In this document: positions 32,851-42,333 of the stretch, piece by piece
How the letters are laid out: every line of letters starts with the position of its first letter
How positions within the stretch are numbered: the stretch's first letter is position 1
Assembly: GCF_015704895.1 (NCBI RefSeq)
Contig: NZ_JADQWB010000005.1
Coordinates: 124,001 to 188,000, forward strand
Length of the DNA stretch: 64,000 bases
Reading direction: 5' to 3'
From: Agrobacterium leguminum
GTDB lineage: Bacteria; Pseudomonadota; Alphaproteobacteria; Rhizobiales; Rhizobiaceae
Notes under the pieces: generated by a model
The model's database searches: none
Seen by the model: only the letters and a program-made list of their open reading frames with translations
Told to the model about the DNA's origin: nothing
Position numbers and translations under genes: made by a program

Positions 32851-34149
32851 CTAGTCACAATGCCTGTAACCTGACTTGCGGGTGCGCAGGTCGAAGTGAA
32901 AATGGTTCCAGTGATTGGGATCGCTGCCCGGTCCGAGAACGGTGGAGAAATATTTGCAGCTGTCGGACCTCACCGCCTTCAGCAGCGCTTTTTCGCGGAA
33001 GGCGAAGAAGCTCTTGCTGCGCACGTCGATTTCCTTGCCGTTCTTCAGCGTGATGGTGCCGATATCGATGGCGTTGCCGCGTGCATGTTCGGACCACGGA
33101 TTGCTGGAGCGTGAATTCATCTTGCGGCAGGAATAACCGCCCATCGGCGTGATGCGGCCGACGCCGGAGAGATAACGGAAGCGCGAGGATGGCACGAGCT
33201 CGAACTTCACCCATTTGGCGAAGGCAAGCGTGACCTGGCAATTGAGCTTCACCGCCGGCCGGATGGCGACGCCGCTGGCGAGACCGCTGAGCTCGATCGG
33301 ATAGTCGATACCGCAGGTCGGACCGTCGGCAATACGCGCGACATCCCGGAAAGCGACGCCAAGGCGGCGAAGTTCGGAGCGGCAGGCAACTTCGGAAGAT
33401 GGCATGACGCCGGGCGGCATCGAGCGGTTGCTTTGCAGCCCGCCGCCAGCCATCGGATCGTTCGGCATCACCATCGCCACCTCTTCCACCGGCTGACGAC
33501 GGGAGGAGGCGCCGAGCGGCGGCGGCGGGATGAGCCGCGATTGGCTGGCCCGTTGCGGCTGGCGGGCCGGAGGAAGGGCCACGGGATTATCGGTGCCGAT
33601 ACCATCCACCACCGGCTGCGCCGAAGCACCTTCGGCAATATCCGCATCCTGTTCTTCGGCAAGTCCGCGAACCGGCTCCACGCCCAGCATGGAATCCATG
33701 TTCACGCCGCCTTCGCCTTCGGCGATCTGGTTGCTGGTCATCTGCTGCGCGGGCATGGTCTGCCCCTGCATCGTCTGGCCCTGCATTGTCTGTGCCGGCA
33801 TATTGCTATGGCCGCTTGCCGCCATGCGCGCCTGATGCTGGGAATCGAGTGTCGAATAACCCTGTCCGCCCTGCGGCGATTGCAGCAGGGGATCCTGCGA
33901 GGCGTAAGGCTCCGGCATCGGCTGTGAAACGGCTGCCGGATAATCGGCGCCCTGCCCGGCCTGCTCGGCCTGATACACCGCACCCGCCGGCGCGCTGTAA
34001 CCCTGCTGCCGCGAGGAGCGGATGGCGCTGACGCGTGTGGTGCCGTCCACCTCCGCCGGTGGCACGAGGCCCTCCGCCGAACACGACACCATGACCGTGG
34101 AAATCATCAGCAACGTCACAAGACGACGCGGAAGGGAAACATACGCCAT
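32851..34149 (-). CDS. Extensin-like C-terminal domain lipoprotein
   Basis: The 432-residue protein starts with a lipoprotein leader (VTLLMISTVMVSC, Cys near residue 23), then a 200-residue low-complexity stretch rich in Gln, Pro, Met and Ser containing the tandem unit MQGQT, and ends in an Extensin-like_C domain near residues 240-430. That domain shows CRSELRRLGVAF, CGIDYPIELSG, GGYSCRKMNSRSSNPWSEHARGNAIDI and NHWNHFHFDL; the His residues suggest a zinc peptidase-like fold related to D-Ala-D-Ala enzymes. It is likely a cell-envelope enzyme, function unproven. ATG 34149 follows GAAGGT. Confidence 0.87.
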   Translation of the reverse strand: MAYVSLPRRLVTLLMISTVMVSCSAEGLVPPAEVDGTTRVSAIRSSRQQGYSAPAGAVYQAEQAGQGADYPAAVSQPMPEPYASQDPLLQSPQGGQGYSTLDSQHQARMAASGHSNMPAQTMQGQTMQGQTMPAQQMTSNQIAEGEGGVNMDSMLGVEPVRGLAEEQDADIAEGASAQPVVDGIGTDNPVALPPARQPQRASQSRLIPPPPLGASSRRQPVEEVAMVMPNDPMAGGGLQSNRSMPPGVMPSSEVACRSELRRLGVAFRDVARIADGPTCGIDYPIELSGLASGVAIRPAVKLNCQVTLAFAKWVKFELVPSSRFRYLSGVGRITPMGGYSCRKMNSRSSNPWSEHARGNAIDIGTITLKNGKEIDVRSKSFFAFREKALLKAVRSDSCKYFSTVLGPGSDPNHWNHFHFDLRTRKSGYRHCD

Positions 34150-34335
34150 ACGAGAACCTGTACCTTCAGCGGCCGCTATTCGCGGCAATACAGGATAAAT
34201 TTTAAAGAAATGAGGTAAACGAAACCTTATTGGTTGCGGGAAATAACGAATGATGTGTTTGGCGCAGTCCCATCCACACAAGACCGCGACAATCGCGTCC
34301 GATGACGACGCCGGCGGATAAAGTCCTGCCCATAA

Positions 34336-34368
34336 CAAAAGGGCGCGGCCAAAGCCGCGCCCTTTAAC
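34336..34368 (-). terminator. Intrinsic terminator after the chemoreceptor gene
   Basis: AAAGGGCGCGGC and GCCGCGCCCTTT form a 12-base stem with a short loop; the minus strand continues CCCTTTTGTTATG. It lies 20 bases past the chemoreceptor stop. Confidence 0.8.
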
Positions 34369-34387
34369 TTTCCTGAAACACCTGAAA

Positions 34388-36202
34388 TCAAGCAGCCCGC
34401 GAAACCTCGCGCCCGGCACCATGTCCAAGCTCGAAACGCGACAGCAGCGAGCGCAGCTGGCGGCTTTCCTCGGCGAGCGTCTGGCTTGCCGCCGTCGTTT
34501 CTTCCACCATGGCGGCGTTCTGTTGTGTCATCTGGTCCATGTGGTTGACGGAGGTGTTGATCTCCTGCAGGCCGGTCGCCTGCTCGCGCGCCGCCGTGGC
34601 GATGGAGTTCACATGCCCATCGACACGATTGACCAGCGCCACGATCTCCTCCAGCGCATCGCCCGTCGAACGCACCAGTGCGACGCCGCCGCCGACTTCT
34701 TCGGCCGAACGGTTGATGAGGGTCTTGATTTCCTTGGCCGCATTGGCGGAACGTTGCGCCAGTTCGCGAACCTCCTGCGCCACCACGGCAAAACCACGCC
34801 CGGCTTCGCCCGCACGCGCCGCCTCAACACCGGCATTCAGCGCCAGAAGATTGGTCTGGAAGGCGATTTCGTCGATGACCGAGATGATCTGGCCGATGCG
34901 CTTCGACGACTCCTCGATGCGGCCCATGGCGTCGACGGCATTGCGCACGATCTCGCCCGAGCGGCCGGCGCTGGTTTTCGTGTCCTGCACCATCTGCCGG
35001 GCCTCGTTGGCACGCTCGGAAGCGGTGCGCACCGTGGCGGTGATCTCGTCCAGAGCCGCCGCCGTCTCCTCCAGCGCCGCTGCCTGCTGTTCGGTCCGGC
35101 GGGAAAGATTGCCGGTAGCACCGCTGATGTCGGAGGCGCTGTCATTGACCACATGGCCGGTTCTGGCAATCGCCTCGATCGCGCCGTGCAAGGCGCCGAC
35201 GGCACGGTTGAAGTCCATGCGCAGCTTTTCATAGTCCGCGCCGATATCCGCAAGCGAAACGGTCAGGTCGCCATTGGCAAGCGCCTCAAGCGCATTGCCA
35301 AGGCGCTCCATGGCATGGGCCTGCCGCTCGGATGCGGAACGCAGAACCATCTCGTTACCGTGCCGCTCCTGCTCCAGTACCCGCTGCTGATCCGCCTCGC
35401 GGGCCTGCAGCGCGCTGCGCTCATTGACGCTGTCGCGCAGTACCAGCAGCGTCTTGGCAATCGCGCCGATTTCATTGCGACGCTCGGCGAACTGTATATC
35501 TGCCGCGCCGTCACCGTCGGCAATCCGCCGCATGCTCTGGCGGATAAGATCGATCGGCCGCGTCACGCTGCGCACGACGGCTGCGGCCACGCCGACAACC
35601 AGAAGACCGGCGGCGATGCAGAGACCGCCATTAAAATAAACGTCGCGCCAGAATACCGCTTCAAGATCGTCAACATAAACACCGGTGCCGACAATCCAGC
35701 CCCAGGGGGCGAAGCCGGCGACATGGGAAAATTTCTCGACCGGCTCCGGCGCGCCGGGCTTCGGCCAGTAATAATCGACAAAGCCCTTGCCGCCCGCCTT
35801 GACCGTATTCACGAACTCAACGAACAGCGCCTTGCCGTTCGGGTCCTTGTTGGCGGTAAGGTCCGTGCCGTTCATTTCGGGTTTGATCGGATGCATCACC
35901 ATTTTGGGATGCATGTCGTTGATCCAGAAATAGCCGCTGCCATTGCCGTAGCGCATTGCCGCAATGGTCGTCTTGGCCTGCTGTTGCGCCGCCTCCCGCG
36001 TCAGGCTCCCGCCCTGCTCCAGCCGGTAATATTGATCGAGAATGGCAACAGCGGTTTCGTTCATTGCCGCAAGCCCGGCTTTCCGTTCGCGCTCCATTTC
36101 GTGGTAGCTTTCAAACAGGCTGAATGTCAGGGCCGCGGCCAGTATTGCCAGAAACAATGCGACGAGCGCATAAAGGCGCGTAGATATTGTTACGTTTTTC
36201 AT
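34388..36202 (-). CDS. Methyl-accepting chemotaxis protein (Cache sensor)
   Basis: The 604-residue receptor has an N-terminal TM helix (residues 11-30), a periplasmic single Cache domain ([24 protein letters not shown] and [15 protein letters not shown] are typical of sCache_2), a second TM helix near 188-206, a HAMP domain and a long cytoplasmic signalling coiled coil. The hairpin tip contains [35 protein letters not shown]. It ends [15 protein letters not shown] and lacks the pentapeptide that tethers CheR in some receptors. Such Cache receptors commonly sense small organic acids. ATG 36202 follows GAGGGGG. It is solitary, away from the che operon. Confidence 0.94.
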   Translation of the reverse strand: MKNVTISTRLYALVALFLAILAAALTFSLFESYHEMERERKAGLAAMNETAVAILDQYYRLEQGGSLTREAAQQQAKTTIAAMRYGNGSGYFWINDMHPKMVMHPIKPEMNGTDLTANKDPNGKALFVEFVNTVKAGGKGFVDYYWPKPGAPEPVEKFSHVAGFAPWGWIVGTGVYVDDLEAVFWRDVYFNGGLCIAAGLLVVGVAAAVVRSVTRPIDLIRQSMRRIADGDGAADIQFAERRNEIGAIAKTLLVLRDSVNERSALQAREADQQRVLEQERHGNEMVLRSASERQAHAMERLGNALEALANGDLTVSLADIGADYEKLRMDFNRAVGALHGAIEAIARTGHVVNDSASDISGATGNLSRRTEQQAAALEETAAALDEITATVRTASERANEARQMVQDTKTSAGRSGEIVRNAVDAMGRIEESSKRIGQIISVIDEIAFQTNLLALNAGVEAARAGEAGRGFAVVAQEVRELAQRSANAAKEIKTLINRSAEEVGGGVALVRSTGDALEEIVALVNRVDGHVNSIATAAREQATGLQEINTSVNHMDQMTQQNAAMVEETTAASQTLAEESRQLRSLLSRFELGHGAGREVSRAA

Positions 36203-36444
36203 GTTCCCCCTCAACGTCGCTGATGCACTTCGACCAGCCGATGTTAAAGGCAAAAAATTTATTATTATTAAATACACATATTATACGTTGGTATTATTCT
36301 TATATTCTCATACTCCTTGGCGCCACCATGCCAGACAGGCACAGCAAGCGTGAATTTTCAAACCGGCCGGCGGCATTTAAAGACACCGTTAACCGTGCGG
36401 CCCCTATCCTCTTTGACCGAAATTACTTTACAGGGAGGGCGTGG

Positions 36445-36759
36445 ATGGCCCGGCCGAATTTTCGCTATACGCATTATGACCTGAAGGAATTGCGGGCAGG
36501 AACTACCCTTGAAATATCCCTGTCAGCCGTCAACAATGTCCGGCTGATGACGGGCGCGAATTTCCAGCGTTTCACCGAGCTGCTCGATTTCAAATATCTC
36601 GGCGGCGTCGCGAAAAAATCGCCGATCCGCATCGCCATTCCCGAGACATTGCACTGGCATCTGGTGATCGATGCCGAAGGCCATAGCGGCCTGGCAGAAT
36701 CCTCGGTCAAGATGCTGCCCGCGCAGCCGCAGGCGGCACCGCATCGCAAGGCATCCTGA
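36445..36759 (+). CDS. DUF1883 domain protein
   Basis: The 104-residue protein matches the DUF1883 domain: YTHYDLKELRAGTTLEISLS at the start, NVRLMTGANFQRFTELLDFKYLGG, then the RIAIPETLHWHLVIDAEGHSG core. Family function is unknown; some members sit next to Toll/interleukin-type domains, but here it stands alone. An excellent CAGGGAGGGCG site precedes ATG 36445, whereas longer in-frame starts from 36187 lack one. The upstream part is AT-rich and probably regulatory. Confidence 0.85.
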   Translation: MARPNFRYTHYDLKELRAGTTLEISLSAVNNVRLMTGANFQRFTELLDFKYLGGVAKKSPIRIAIPETLHWHLVIDAEGHSGLAESSVKMLPAQPQAAPHRKAS

Positions 36760-36777
36760 TCTTCCTTAAAAAACAGC

Positions 36778-36806
36778 GAGTTGTCGCGGTTTCGCGACTC
36801 TTTTTG
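36778..36806 (+). terminator. Intrinsic terminator after the DUF1883 gene
   Basis: GAGT...TCGCG-GTTT-CGCGACTC is a stem with a two-base bulge followed by TTTTT, 20 bases after the stop. Confidence 0.7.
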
Positions 36807-36872
36807 CCAGCAGCCTGAATCTTTTTCTTAAGATCGGCCGCGATACGGCTTTCGGCGCAACCGCGTAAAATC

Positions 36873-38189
36873 CTAGCGCGATCCACGCTCGCGACGCAGC
36901 TTCGCCCACCATTCCAGACGCTTGCGGATTTCCCTTTCGAACCCCCGATCAGGCGGATCGTAAAAGGTCGTGCGCCCCATTTTCTCCGGGAAATAATCCT
37001 GCCCGGAAAAGGCATCCGGCTCGTCATGGTCGTAACGGTAACCGTCGCCATAACCCTCACCCTTCATGAGCTTGGTCGGCGCATTCAGAATATGTTTCGG
37101 CGGCACCAGCGAGCCGTTTTCCTTGGCCGCCCGCATCGCCGACTTGAAGGCCGTATAGACGGCGTTCGATTTCGGCGCGGTCGCGAGATAGACGCAGGCC
37201 TGCGCCAGCGCCAGCTCCCCCTCGGGTGAACCGAGATAATCATAGGCATCCTTGGCGGCATTGCAGACGGCGAGCGCCTGCGGATCGGCAAGGCCGATAT
37301 CCTCCACCGCCATGCGCACCAGCCGCCGGCCGATATAGAGCGGGTCTTCACCGGCATCGAACATGCGGGCAAGATAATAAAGCGCGGCATCCGGATCCGA
37401 ACCGCGCACCGACTTATGCAGCGCGGAAATGAGATTGTAATGGCCGTCCTGGCTCTTGTCGTAGACGGGCGCACGGCGCTGCACGATGCGCGTCAGCCCT
37501 TCGGTATCGAAGGTCTCATCCTTGCGCGCCGCACGCCAGACTTCCTCGGCAAGGGTCAGCACGGCGCGGCCATCGCCATCGGCCATGCGGATCAGGCTGG
37601 CCCGCGCCTCTTCCGTCAGCGGCAGGGGCTTGCCCTCCGCCTCCTCGGCACGCTTCAGAAGCTCGCTCAGGCTCTCCTCGTCATGCGAGCGGAATGTCAA
37701 CACACGCGCGCGCGACAACAGAGCGGCATTGAGTTCAAAGGACGGGTTTTCGGTGGTGGCGCCCACCAGAATAATGGTGCCGTCTTCCATCACCGGCAGG
37801 AAGCTGTCCTGCTGGGCGCGGTTGAAGCGATGAATCTCGTCTACGAAAAGCAGCGTCTGCCGGCCATTCATCCGCCGTGTGCGCGCCGCCTCGAAAACCT
37901 TCTTGAGATCGGCGACACCGGAAAAGATCGCCGATATCTGCTCGAAAGCCAAACCCGCCTCGCCGGAAAGCAGGCGGGCAACCGTGGTCTTGCCGGTGCC
38001 GGGCGGCCCCCAGAAGATCATCGACCCCAGTGAGCCGCTATCGATCATGCGGCGCAGCACGCCCTCCTCGCCCGTCAGATGCGGCTGCCCGCTCACCTCC
38101 GCCAGCGTTTTCGGACGCAGACGATCGGCAAGAGGCCGCCGGTTGGCGACCTCCACGGGCACTTGCGGGGCGAAGAGATCGTCGCTCAT
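36873..38189 (-). CDS. rarA: Replication-associated recombination protein A
   Basis: RarA (MgsA) is an AAA+ ATPase of the clamp-loader group that acts at stalled replication forks. The 438-residue protein has LADRLRPKTLAEVSGQ near the N-terminus, Walker A FWGPPGTGKTTVARLL near residues 59-74, Walker B LLFVDEIHRFNRAQQD, sensor 1 VGATTENPSFELN, and the C-terminal tetramerisation domain with KSVRGSDPDAALYYLARM. The start codon overlaps the degQ stop by 4 bases (ATGA), so the two are co-translated from the degQ promoter. Confidence 0.95.
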   Translation of the reverse strand: MSDDLFAPQVPVEVANRRPLADRLRPKTLAEVSGQPHLTGEEGVLRRMIDSGSLGSMIFWGPPGTGKTTVARLLSGEAGLAFEQISAIFSGVADLKKVFEAARTRRMNGRQTLLFVDEIHRFNRAQQDSFLPVMEDGTIILVGATTENPSFELNAALLSRARVLTFRSHDEESLSELLKRAEEAEGKPLPLTEEARASLIRMADGDGRAVLTLAEEVWRAARKDETFDTEGLTRIVQRRAPVYDKSQDGHYNLISALHKSVRGSDPDAALYYLARMFDAGEDPLYIGRRLVRMAVEDIGLADPQALAVCNAAKDAYDYLGSPEGELALAQACVYLATAPKSNAVYTAFKSAMRAAKENGSLVPPKHILNAPTKLMKGEGYGDGYRYDHDEPDAFSGQDYFPEKMGRTTFYDPPDRGFEREIRKRLEWWAKLRRERGSR

Positions 38190-39592
38190 CGCAGGAACTG
38201 CCGGATGCGCTGCCCGTCACGCAGGATTTCCACCCGCCAGAAGCCGGGATTGTCGTCCAGCGCCTTCTCGACAGCGGCGGTGGTGCCGATATCCGCGCCG
38301 TTCAGCGACAGGATCACGTCTTTCGGCTGGAAACCGACACGATAGGCCGGCGAACCGCGCTTCACATCGGTAATGACAACGCCGGTCACCTGCGACGGCA
38401 TGCGCAGTTCATCGGCAAGCTTTGGCGAAAGATTGGCGACAGTCGCGCCGGCGAAGGGATTGCGGCCCTCGATCAGCCGTTCATCCCGCGGTGCGGTTTC
38501 CGGCGCGGTATCGAGCGCGATGGTCACCTTTTTCTCTTTGCCCTTGTCCATGACGGTCAGTTCGGCGGATTTGCCGATGCCGGCGGTCGTCAGGCGATAA
38601 CCCAGCGCATCCGGATGCTCCACCTCGAAGCCATTGACGGCGGTAACCACCTGTCCGGGTTCGATGCCCGCCTTTTCGGCCGGCCCACCCTTGACGACGC
38701 TGACGACCAGCGCGCCGCGGGCGCGATGCAGACCAAGCGCCTCGGCGACATCCGATGTCACCGGATCGAAGGTCGCACCGATATAGGGCCGCTCGAAGCT
38801 TGCATCGCCACGTTCGGCGGCAGCGACGAAAACCCGGACCAGATTGGCGGGAATGGCAAAACCGATACCGTTCGAGCCGCCGCCCTTGGAGAAGATGGCC
38901 GTATTGATGCCGATCAGCTCACCCGCCATATTCATCAATGCGCCGCCGGAATTGCCGGGATTGATGGAAGCGTCGGTCTGGATGAAGAAGCCGAAATCGC
39001 CCTGCGTCACCTGGTTGCGCGCCAGACCAGAGACGATGCCGCTCGTCACCGTCTGGCCGACACCGAAGGGGTTGCCGATGGCCAGCACCAGATCACCCAC
39101 TTCAATCGCATCGGAATTGCCGAGCGACAGCACCGGGAATTGCTCCTTCGCATCGATCTGCAGAATGGCGAGGTCGACGCGGTCATCCTTCAGCAACACC
39201 TTGGAGGAAAATTCACGCCCATCCGCCAGCGCTACCTTAATGTCATCGGCACCGTCGATGACGTGATTGTTGGTCACCACAAGGCCGCCAGCGGTCACGA
39301 TGACGCCAGAGCCGAGCGACGATTGCTTTTCCGTGCGGTTCGGCATCTGCTGGCCGAAGAACTGTTCGAAGAAAGGATCACCGGCAAAGGGCGACAGACG
39401 CCGCTGCACGACGCGTTCGGCATAGACATTCACCACCGCGCCCGCGGTGCGCTTGACCAGCGGCGCGAAGGAAAGCTGCATTTCCGTGTGGCTCGACGGC
39501 ACGGTCCTGTTATCCTGCGCCGCAGCACCCAAGGGCAGGAGAATGAGTGCGGCGAGAAAGCCGGTGGACAGATACTTCAACACGCTTCGCAT
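38186..39592 (-). CDS. degQ: Do-like periplasmic serine protease/chaperone
   Basis: The 468-residue HtrA-family protease degrades or refolds damaged envelope proteins. A signal peptide ends near GAAAQ (residue 26); the trypsin-like domain carries His110 in VVTNNHVID, Asp140 in DDRVDLAIL and Ser215 in GNSGGALMN, and two PDZ domains follow (residues about 260-350 and 380-460, including RGSPAYRVGFQPKDVILSLNG). I chose ATG 39590-39592 because GAGGA lies seven bases upstream and the signal peptide begins there. The family name between DegP and DegQ is conventional. It heads an operon with rarA. Confidence 0.9.
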   Translation of the reverse strand: MRSVLKYLSTGFLAALILLPLGAAAQDNRTVPSSHTEMQLSFAPLVKRTAGAVVNVYAERVVQRRLSPFAGDPFFEQFFGQQMPNRTEKQSSLGSGVIVTAGGLVVTNNHVIDGADDIKVALADGREFSSKVLLKDDRVDLAILQIDAKEQFPVLSLGNSDAIEVGDLVLAIGNPFGVGQTVTSGIVSGLARNQVTQGDFGFFIQTDASINPGNSGGALMNMAGELIGINTAIFSKGGGSNGIGFAIPANLVRVFVAAAERGDASFERPYIGATFDPVTSDVAEALGLHRARGALVVSVVKGGPAEKAGIEPGQVVTAVNGFEVEHPDALGYRLTTAGIGKSAELTVMDKGKEKKVTIALDTAPETAPRDERLIEGRNPFAGATVANLSPKLADELRMPSQVTGVVITDVKRGSPAYRVGFQPKDVILSLNGADIGTTAAVEKALDDNPGFWRVEILRDGQRIRQFLR

Positions 39593-39766
39593 GTGATTCC
39601 TCATCGTCATCAGTATGATGGAGTTATAACGCCAAAGCCTGTAAAGCAAAGAGCGGCAAGATGATGGCCGTCCTTTTCCAGGCATGGATCGGTGGGCGAC
39701 ATTGGAACCAACAGCGCCCCTTTTCGGTTTCACCGCCACCTGACTGTCCTTAAAAAGAGACGACTC

Positions 39767-40117
39767 ATGCATCTGAAACCGATCCTCCTTGCCTGCGGCA
39801 TCCTGCTTGCCCCCTCCTTCATTTCTCTGGCCAGCGCGGCGAGCTTCGATTGCGCAAAGACCGATCTGGCCGCGGATGAAAAGGCGATCTGCGACAACCG
39901 CATGCTGAACGATCAGGATGTGAAGATGGCCACCACCTTCGACATCCTCACCCAGCTGATGGCCATGGGCGCACGCGACACGCTGCGCGACGAGCAGAGC
40001 CAGTGGCTGAAGAAACGCCAGGAATGCGCAGCGGACGTCGCCTGCCTCACCGGCGCCTATGAAGAACGCATGAAACGTCTGGGCGAAGCCTTCCAGAGCA
40101 TCAACCGGCCGCTGTAG
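39767..40117 (+). CDS. LprI-like (DUF1311) secreted protein
   Basis: The 116-residue protein has a signal peptide (ILLACGILLAPSFISLASAA, cut near residue 24) and a LprI/DUF1311 domain: FDCAKTDLAADEKAICDNRML, QSQWLKKRQECAADVACLTGAYEERMKRL. Four cysteines can form two disulfides. LprI of Mycobacterium inhibits lysozyme; most bacterial relatives are uncharacterised, so inhibition here is only a possibility. ATG 39767 follows AAAAAGAGACG; the gene is divergent from degQ and precedes a MarR gene. Confidence 0.82.
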   Translation: MHLKPILLACGILLAPSFISLASAASFDCAKTDLAADEKAICDNRMLNDQDVKMATTFDILTQLMAMGARDTLRDEQSQWLKKRQECAADVACLTGAYEERMKRLGEAFQSINRPL

Positions 40118-40130
40118 CGCAAATCCGATA

Positions 40131-40166
40131 TTGACAACATATTGTCAAAATGGCAATGTGTTGTCA
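40131..40166. promoter_or_regulatory. Two palindromic operators over the MarR promoter and start
   Basis: TTGACAA-CATA-TTGTCAA (40131-40148) is a perfect inverted repeat and TGGCAATGTGTTGTCA (40151-40166) is a degenerate copy that reaches the ATG. The first also supplies a TTGACA -35; CAATGT at 40154-40159 is a weak -10. Autorepression by the MarR protein is likely. Confidence 0.65.
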
Positions 40167-40621
40167 TGAAAACGGACAACACACACATTCTTTCCGCCCT
40201 GGCGGTGGCCATCTTTCGAACCAATGGCGCGTTGATCGCCGCGGGCGACGCCCTGTCTGCACCCTTCGGTCTCTCCAGTGCACGCTGGCAGGTTCTGGGC
40301 GCGGTGGCGCTTGCCGGCCAGCCTTTGACCGTGGCGCAGATCGCACGGAACATGGGCCAGACCCGGCAGGGTGTACAACGCCTCATCGATGAGATGGAAC
40401 GACAGGACATTGTCTGCTTCGAAAACAATCCGCACCACAAGCGGGCCAAGCTCATTCGCCTTACCGAAAAGGGCGAGAATGCCTATGCCGCCACCATGCA
40501 GCAATGGAATGAACTCGCCGGCCGTTTAGCCACGGATATGCAGGCGGAGCAACTGAGTAACGCCGTAGACTGCCTGAACCAGCTTTTCGCCGGGCTGGAC
40601 GCCGATCCGCCGCAAGGCTGA
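40166..40621 (+). CDS. MarR family transcriptional regulator
   Basis: The 151-residue regulator has the MarR winged helix layout: SSARWQVLGAVALAGQPLTVAQIARNMGQTRQGVQRLIDEMERQ (recognition helix near 65-80) and the wing around NPHHKRAKLIRLTEKG. ATG 40166 sits inside the second operator half and no ribosome-binding site is seen, so translation may be leaderless; a TTG at 40142 is an unlikely alternative. A small membrane protein gene follows 25 bases later and is probably co-regulated. MarR proteins commonly answer to small aromatic or oxidising compounds, but the effector is unknown. Confidence 0.92.
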   Translation: MKTDNTHILSALAVAIFRTNGALIAAGDALSAPFGLSSARWQVLGAVALAGQPLTVAQIARNMGQTRQGVQRLIDEMERQDIVCFENNPHHKRAKLIRLTEKGENAYAATMQQWNELAGRLATDMQAEQLSNAVDCLNQLFAGLDADPPQG

Positions 40622-40646
40622 TCCGATCTTCTAAAGGACTATATCG

Positions 40647-41081
40647 ATGAGAACCCTTCATCCCGTCGCCGGCACGCTGGCGCTGGCGATCATACTCGCC
40701 TTTTGGTTATCCACCGCGCTCACCGAAATCTCCGGTTCCAGCGAAGCGATCCGTACCGTCAAGCTAGCCATTCCCTGGGGGTTTCTGGTGCTCGCACCCG
40801 CGCTTGCGGTCACGGGTTTCAGCGGCTTCCGCATGGGCGCGAAATGGAAACATCCGCTGGTCGCAGCCAAGAAGAAACGTATGCCGCTCATCGCACTGAA
40901 CGGGCTGCTGATCCTCGTCCCCTGCGCGCTTGTGCTTCGGCATTTCGCCCTCTCAAACGATTACGGCCGGGTCTTCTACGCCGTTCAGGCGTTGGAGCTT
41001 TGCGCCGGGGCGCTCAATATCACCCTTCTCGCAAAAAGCCTCCGCAATGGCCTTCAGCTAAAACACCGTCTGGCCGCCTAG
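40647..41081 (+). CDS. Small integral membrane protein co-transcribed with MarR gene
   Basis: A 144-residue protein with about four hydrophobic segments (residues 7-24, 38-57, 81-98 and 112-130). I do not recognise a family with certainty. Residues SGFRMGAKWKHPLVAAKKKRM form a basic cytoplasmic loop. AAAGGA precedes the ATG, and it lies 25 bases after the MarR gene, which implies a shared transcript and a role in whatever the regulator senses, for example stress or solvent response. No catalytic motif is evident. Confidence 0.72.
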   Translation: MRTLHPVAGTLALAIILAFWLSTALTEISGSSEAIRTVKLAIPWGFLVLAPALAVTGFSGFRMGAKWKHPLVAAKKKRMPLIALNGLLILVPCALVLRHFALSNDYGRVFYAVQALELCAGALNITLLAKSLRNGLQLKHRLAA

Positions 41082-41102
41082 TTCGGCGTTTTGCGCATGA
41101 GA

Positions 41103-42104
41103 TTATACCGCCCGGATGATGGTCTCCATAAGGCCATGCAACTGGTCGCGATAACCGGTTCGGGCGGAAGGTGCGTCCTCGCGAGAGGTCATCACGACCG
41201 ATAGCCGTCTGGCGGGTACGATATAGAGCATCTGCCCGCCATAACCCCAGGCGTAATAGACCGTCTCGCTCGCCATTTCTTTGATGAACCAGCAATAGCC
41301 ATAGCCGTCGCCGTTGAAGACGGAATTGGTGCGCTGCCGCCACGATTGCTCGATCCAGCCCTGCGAAATCAACCGCTCACCACCAGGTGTCACACCACCC
41401 AGGCGGTAAAGCTCACCGAAGGCCAGCAACGACCGCGCCGTCATCGCCATCTGGTTGCCGCCGAGATAGATGCCCTGCGGATCGCGCTCCCAGCCGCCGA
41501 TGGAAAATCCCTCGAGCGGACGGAGCCAGTCGCGCGCAAGCGACAGCGTCGAACGGCCGGAAGCTTTTGTCAGGATCGCCGAGAGCAGATGAGTGGAGCC
41601 GGTGGAATAGAGCATACCGCCGCCCGGCTCCCCAGCAAAACCGGAACCCAGCGCCATCCGCACCCAGTTGCGGCTGGCGACCCAGCGGCCGTAATTAGGG
41701 CCGGACATGCGCTCCAGACCGGATTGCATCGACAGCAGGTTACCAACGGTGATCCGTTCCAGCCGGGGATCGGGATTTTGCGGAAAATCGCCGCGCAGAA
41801 CAGTCGCGATCGGCTGGTCGGCGCCTTCGAGAATCTTGCGATCGATGGCCATGCCCACCAGCGCCGAGATGATCGATTTCGAGGCCGACTTGATATTGGT
41901 GGAGCCGTTCAAACCGGCGCCGTGATAGGCGCGGCTCGCGACCTCTTCGCCATCGATGCTGACGATGACCGCCTTGAGGCTGGAAAGCGCATCCGCCTCC
42001 CGCAGCAACGGATCGAAACGGATGCCATTGCCGGTGCTTTGCGCGCGGGCAAGCGGGGCGAAAGGCAGGGAAGCGATAAGGGCGAGTGCGGTTCGTCTTT
42101 TCAT
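41103..42104 (-). CDS. Serine hydrolase of the class C beta-lactamase family
   Basis: The 333-residue protein has a twin-arginine-like leader (MKRRTALALIASLPF...ARAQ, cut near residue 22). The acyl-serine motif SASK starts at Ser73, a Tyr motif appears as MLYSTGS near residue 166, and a C-terminal segment YAWGYGGQMLYIVP corresponds to the third motif of this superfamily. Such proteins include esterases, DD-peptidases and class C beta-lactamases; no feature points to drug hydrolysis. It is convergent with the small membrane protein gene and stands alone. Confidence 0.88.
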   Translation of the reverse strand: MKRRTALALIASLPFAPLARAQSTGNGIRFDPLLREADALSSLKAVIVSIDGEEVASRAYHGAGLNGSTNIKSASKSIISALVGMAIDRKILEGADQPIATVLRGDFPQNPDPRLERITVGNLLSMQSGLERMSGPNYGRWVASRNWVRMALGSGFAGEPGGGMLYSTGSTHLLSAILTKASGRSTLSLARDWLRPLEGFSIGGWERDPQGIYLGGNQMAMTARSLLAFGELYRLGGVTPGGERLISQGWIEQSWRQRTNSVFNGDGYGYCWFIKEMASETVYYAWGYGGQMLYIVPARRLSVVMTSREDAPSARTGYRDQLHGLMETIIRAV

Positions 42105-42333
42105 GTCACTGAGCTAGGAAGCCATACGGCGATGAAAAGAGGAAACGCCGCCAATCACTCCAATGTGACCTGATTTCAAGCACCGGATTTCCACACCCCA
42201 ATTCGATGGCCTCGCGAAATCTCTATGAAAACAGGGCGTTGGCCTGCATTCCGGAATCGAGATGCAAAGCGCTTGAATCAGTTTCTGATCTTGAGGACTA
42301 TTGCCCTGCCGCAAATGCAAAAGACGGGAAACG

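Noticed and set aside
38030-39664. A 544-codon plus-strand frame opposite degQ
   Set aside because: It is antisense to a gene with a complete catalytic triad and PDZ domains.
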